Shown here piece by piece: positions 63,821 through 64,000 of a stretch of 64,000 nucleotides of DNA. Positions within the stretch are counted from its first letter, which is position 1, and every line of letters starts with the position of its first letter. The stretch is from Polaromonas sp. JS666 (lineage in GTDB: Bacteria > Pseudomonadota > Gammaproteobacteria > Burkholderiales > Burkholderiaceae_C). The position numbers and the translations under genes were made by a program. The stretch is from contig NC_007948.1 of NCBI RefSeq assembly GCF_000013865.1, forward strand, positions 2,666,001-2,730,000, in the 5' to 3' direction. The notes beneath the pieces are model-generated. The model did not search any database and was not told the origin of the DNA. It was given only the letters and a program-made list of their open reading frames with translations.

Positions 63821-64000
63821 TCAGGCCATCACCGCCAGCAAGATCAACCCGGCGCCGATACTGCAAAGCCCGAAAAAACGGATCTGCCCGTTGCCCAGCC
63901 GGAGTATCTGTTCAAACATGCCGCGCCAGCCGGACGGCGAGATCAGCGGCAACAGCCCTTCGATCACCAGCATCAGGGCCAGCGCCTGCCAGAAGGTATC
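63821..64000 (-). CDS. DUF2065 (YjeT-like) small membrane protein, 5' end outside the window
   Basis: 59 codons plus the stop codon are visible. The translation (DTFWQALALMLVIEGLLPLI, then SPSGWRGMFEQILRL and a final hydrophobic segment FFGLCSIGAGLILLAVMA) is the typical DUF2065/YjeT pattern with two membrane helices, so only the first few codons are missing. In beta-proteobacteria it lies between hflC and hisZ, which fits here. Function unknown. Confidence 0.88.
   Translation of the reverse strand, partial: DTFWQALALMLVIEGLLPLISPSGWRGMFEQILRLGNGQIRFFGLCSIGAGLILLAVMA

Overview
The window looks like a chromosomal segment of a betaproteobacterium of the order Burkholderiales, most likely family Comamonadaceae (Polaromonas- or Rhodoferax-like). 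This rests on the gene orders smc-zipA-ligA and (DUF2065)-hisZ-purA, the Burkholderiales-style Tad locus, high GC codon use, and several dispersed palindromic repeats of a type I associate with this family. The species assignment is inference; no rRNA or tRNA gene is visible.

Region 1 (about 0.66-14.7 kb, + strand) is an apparently complete tight-adherence (Tad/Flp) type IVc pilus locus. It holds two Flp pilins separated by a hairpin terminator, prepilin peptidase (tadV/cpaA), a Tad-associated AAA ATPase, cpaB/rcpC, the secretin cpaC/rcpA, a small lipoprotein, three pseudopilin or TadG/TadE-type proteins, tadZ/cpaE, the motor ATPase tadA/cpaF, the platform proteins tadB and tadC, and a lipoprotein TPR protein (TadD-like) with a C-terminal LytR_C-like domain. 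It is preceded by an AT-rich leader and closed by a convergent gene for a thioredoxin-fold lipoprotein.

Region 2 (14.7-36.3 kb, - strand) starts with repair and small-molecule enzymes (Ogt, SDR, ElaA-type acetyltransferase, GST). It continues as a fatty-acid or carboxylate catabolic block: two acyl-CoA dehydrogenases, an MDR reductase, hotdog thioesterase, SDR, Dabb protein, thiolase, FadB-type fusion enzyme, a complete branched-chain-amino-acid-type ABC transporter (livKHMGF) and an acyl-CoA synthetase. A thioesterase gene in this block is frameshifted. A sigma70-like promoter with an overlapping palindromic operator candidate precedes the fadB-type gene. A Crp/Fnr regulator diverges from the synthetase gene.

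Region 3 (36.6-41.3 kb, + strand) has the Crp/Fnr regulator, SelO, MsrB, YciB, BolA and a parvulin-type PPIase, ending in a strong bidirectional terminator. It faces purL (- strand, 41.4-45.5 kb). Then come map and glnD (+), followed by - strand housekeeping genes: methyltransferase, def, a small lipoprotein, ligA, zipA, smc, a small charged protein, a MetC-type lyase, a phosphoribosyltransferase, purA, hisZ and a partial DUF2065 gene cut by the window end.

The most unusual content is the repeat landscape. One palindromic family (CCCTCTCCC/GGGAGAGGG core) is inserted in frame inside three protein-coding genes, including purL. A second family sits immediately 3' of four stop codons in one fixed orientation, with compensatory changes in one of its stems, and a fifth copy encodes about 26 residues of the LivG N-terminus. 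There is also a MITE-like 160-bp inverted-repeat element, a double-hairpin element, and a recurring pattern of 8-15 bp tandem duplications at gene junctions.
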